From positions 1 to 5,513 of the forward strand of contig JAILFF010000210.1 of the NCBI GenBank assembly GCA_024697705.1: a stretch of DNA of 5,513 bases. The letters run 5' to 3'. Positions within the stretch are counted from its first letter, which is position 1; the number at the start of each line of letters is the position of its first letter. This document shows, one piece after another, positions 4,261 to 5,513 of this stretch. Below the pieces are notes generated by a model. The model was given only the letters and a program-made list of their open reading frames with translations, made no database searches and was not told the DNA's origin. The position numbers were made by a program, and so were the translations under genes. Origin of the DNA: Ruminococcus sp. (lineage in GTDB: Bacteria > Bacillota > Clostridia > Oscillospirales > Ruminococcaceae).

Positions 4261-5513
4261 TTAAGTTTTCTTCTGTTCGTTCATGAACGCCCTTATCTCG
4301 TCTTCGGTAAGGCTGCCGAGATCGCGTTTCGGCTTGTAGCTGTTCAGCCTTTCGATACATTCATGAGCTACCTCGTCGGTAAGCCCCTCCTCCTGTCTGC
4401 GGACTATCATGGCTGTGATCCTGCCGATCTCGTCCACCGAGAACGATTCGGGCATGGAGGACAGCGAGTGATCGAAGCCTCCGCTTATCCGATCGAGCAG
4501 AAACTCATATACCCTTCGGTTAAATTCGGTAAGGAATTTATTGGAAGGAAGTATCTGCGAAAGATAGTTACACTTATCGGGATTAAGATAAAGGTATGTT
4601 ACGATCATTTCCTCCGCGTTGAACTCTCCCGTATGCTGCGAGATGTCGGGTGAGATCGTTTCGCGCAGGTAGGAAAAGTTCCTGACGCTTTGTTCCTCGC
4701 GGCGCTGTTCCTTGCGGCGCTTTCCGCTTTTAAAGGCGTTTACCTCCTCATCAATGGCGGTAAAGGATACCTCAACGGAATCGGCGACCTTTTTGGCGTA
4801 ATATTCGTATTCGGTCTTTTTATCGATCCCCGCAAGTATAGGGACTGCCGCGTCCTTGAAATCGAATTTGCCGCGCTGAGAGGTCATATCGAACCTTTCG
4901 CTTTCTATCCGCAGACGGTAATCAAGCGCGGTCTCAGCCTTTTCAAGAAGATTTCCGAAAGCTGCGGCACCGTATTTCTTTATAAATTCATCGGGGTCTT
5001 TGGCTCCCCTGACGGTCAGAACACTTGCCTTGAATCCGCATCCGCGGATAATATCTATCGCTTTGAGCGTTGCCTTGCGCCCCGCTTCATCGGCATCATA
5101 GCAGATGACTATCTCATTGGCATAGGTATTCAGCAGCTTGACCTGTCCTTCGGTGAGAGCCGTTCCGCAGCTTGCTATCGCGTTCTCAAAGCCCGCCTGC
5201 GTCAGCGAAACGACGTCAAGATTCCCCTCGCAGAGAATGAATTTTCCTGTCTTTACCGCCTCATTCTTCGCTATATTAAGAGAGAACAGAAACTTGTTCT
5301 TATCATAGAATGCGCTGTCCATCGGGTTAATATACTTGCGTTTATCGTCGCCCAATGTTCTTCCGCCGAAGCCCAGTATATTTCCCCGCAGATCAATAAA
5401 CGGGAACATCGCCCTGTTCACATAAAAATCAAATGTCTTTTTTGTATTATTCTGGGAACGAGATATCAGATGAGCGTATTCCAGCTCCTGTTCGGTATAC
5501 CCAAGTCCCATCA
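4261..5513 (-). CDS. dnaG: DNA primase, C-terminal part (5' end beyond the window)
   Basis: DnaG makes the short RNA primers for lagging-strand synthesis and works with the replicative helicase. About 416 residues are visible, against roughly 600 for a usual bacterial DnaG. The N-terminal zinc-binding domain and part of the RNA polymerase fold lie outside the window, and the first visible Met (5511) is internal. Counting from that Met, the catalytic core shows FGGRTLGDD (48-56), the TOPRIM glutamate in CEGNLDVV (94-101; families usually have EGYMDV, so Tyr is Asn here), the metal-binding YDADEAG (138-144) and KDPDEF (171-176). A charged linker at about 262-275 leads to the helical C-terminal helicase-interaction domain (about 295-395). 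The stop is TAA at 4261-4263. Two sigma genes follow on the same strand, the classic primase-sigma arrangement. Function is near certain; no regulation is visible because the 5' side is missing. Confidence 0.97.
   Translation of the reverse strand, partial: MGLGYTEQELEYAHLISRSQNNTKKTFDFYVNRAMFPFIDLRGNILGFGGRTLGDDKRKYINPMDSAFYDKNKFLFSLNIAKNEAVKTGKFILCEGNLDVVSLTQAGFENAIASCGTALTEGQVKLLNTYANEIVICYDADEAGRKATLKAIDIIRGCGFKASVLTVRGAKDPDEFIKKYGAAAFGNLLEKAETALDYRLRIESERFDMTSQRGKFDFKDAAVPILAGIDKKTEYEYYAKKVADSVEVSFTAIDEEVNAFKSGKRRKEQRREEQSVRNFSYLRETISPDISQHTGEFNAEEMIVTYLYLNPDKCNYLSQILPSNKFLTEFNRRVYEFLLDRISGGFDHSLSSMPESFSVDEIGRITAMIVRRQEEGLTDEVAHECIERLNSYKPKRDLGSLTEDEIRAFMNEQKKT

Noticed and set aside
4121..4360. 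Minus-strand open frame bridging dnaG and the sigma gene
   Set aside because: It is out of frame with both well-supported genes, its composition is basic low-complexity, and it is a shadow across the 64-base gap.
4198..4653. Open frame of 151 codons on the plus strand
   Set aside because: It mostly mirrors the dnaG 3' end, which has clear primase motifs on the minus strand.

Overview
The window reads as a chromosomal segment of an anaerobic Firmicute of the class Clostridia, most plausibly a Ruminococcus-like member of the Oscillospiraceae. This rests on the dnaG-rpoD gene order of the macromolecular synthesis operon, on sigma factor sequences of the Firmicutes SigA type, and on the protein style of the neighbours. 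The genus is inference; there is no rRNA or other marker gene to fix it.

All five supported genes lie on the minus strand, so the transcription order runs from high to low coordinates. First is the 3' part of dnaG (primase; its start lies beyond the right edge). After it come two complete, tandem, homologous primary-type sigma factor genes, 64 and 62 bases apart from their upstream neighbours. The distal copy (1900-2997) has every hallmark of the housekeeping RpoD/SigA. The proximal copy (3060-4196) keeps the core-binding and -35-binding residues but changes the residue equivalent to E. coli sigma70 Thr440 (-10 element recognition) and has a replaced C-terminal tail. It therefore looks like a diverged second sigma factor housed inside the primase-sigma operon.

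Downstream of a hairpin at 1859-1888 are two genes with an 8-base overlap. One encodes an Rrf2-family winged-helix regulator with five clustered cysteines. The other encodes a single-pass membrane protein with a long Pro/Lys-rich cytoplasmic arm and an extracellular domain that resembles GH25 lysozymes but lacks the expected catalytic acids. The overlap suggests translational coupling and a shared function, possibly envelope-related output of a redox or Fe-S-responsive regulator.

The leftmost 280 bases hold no credible gene. They are dense with inverted and direct repeats: a perfect 15-bp inverted repeat, a longer imperfect one of 23/24 bases per arm, a 7-bp hairpin between those arms, and four ATGCAC words. 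This looks like an intergenic repeat element and/or the transcription end of the operon.

The most interesting signals are the diverged tandem sigma factor, the apparently dead GH25 membrane protein coupled to an Rrf2 regulator, and the repeat-rich left end.
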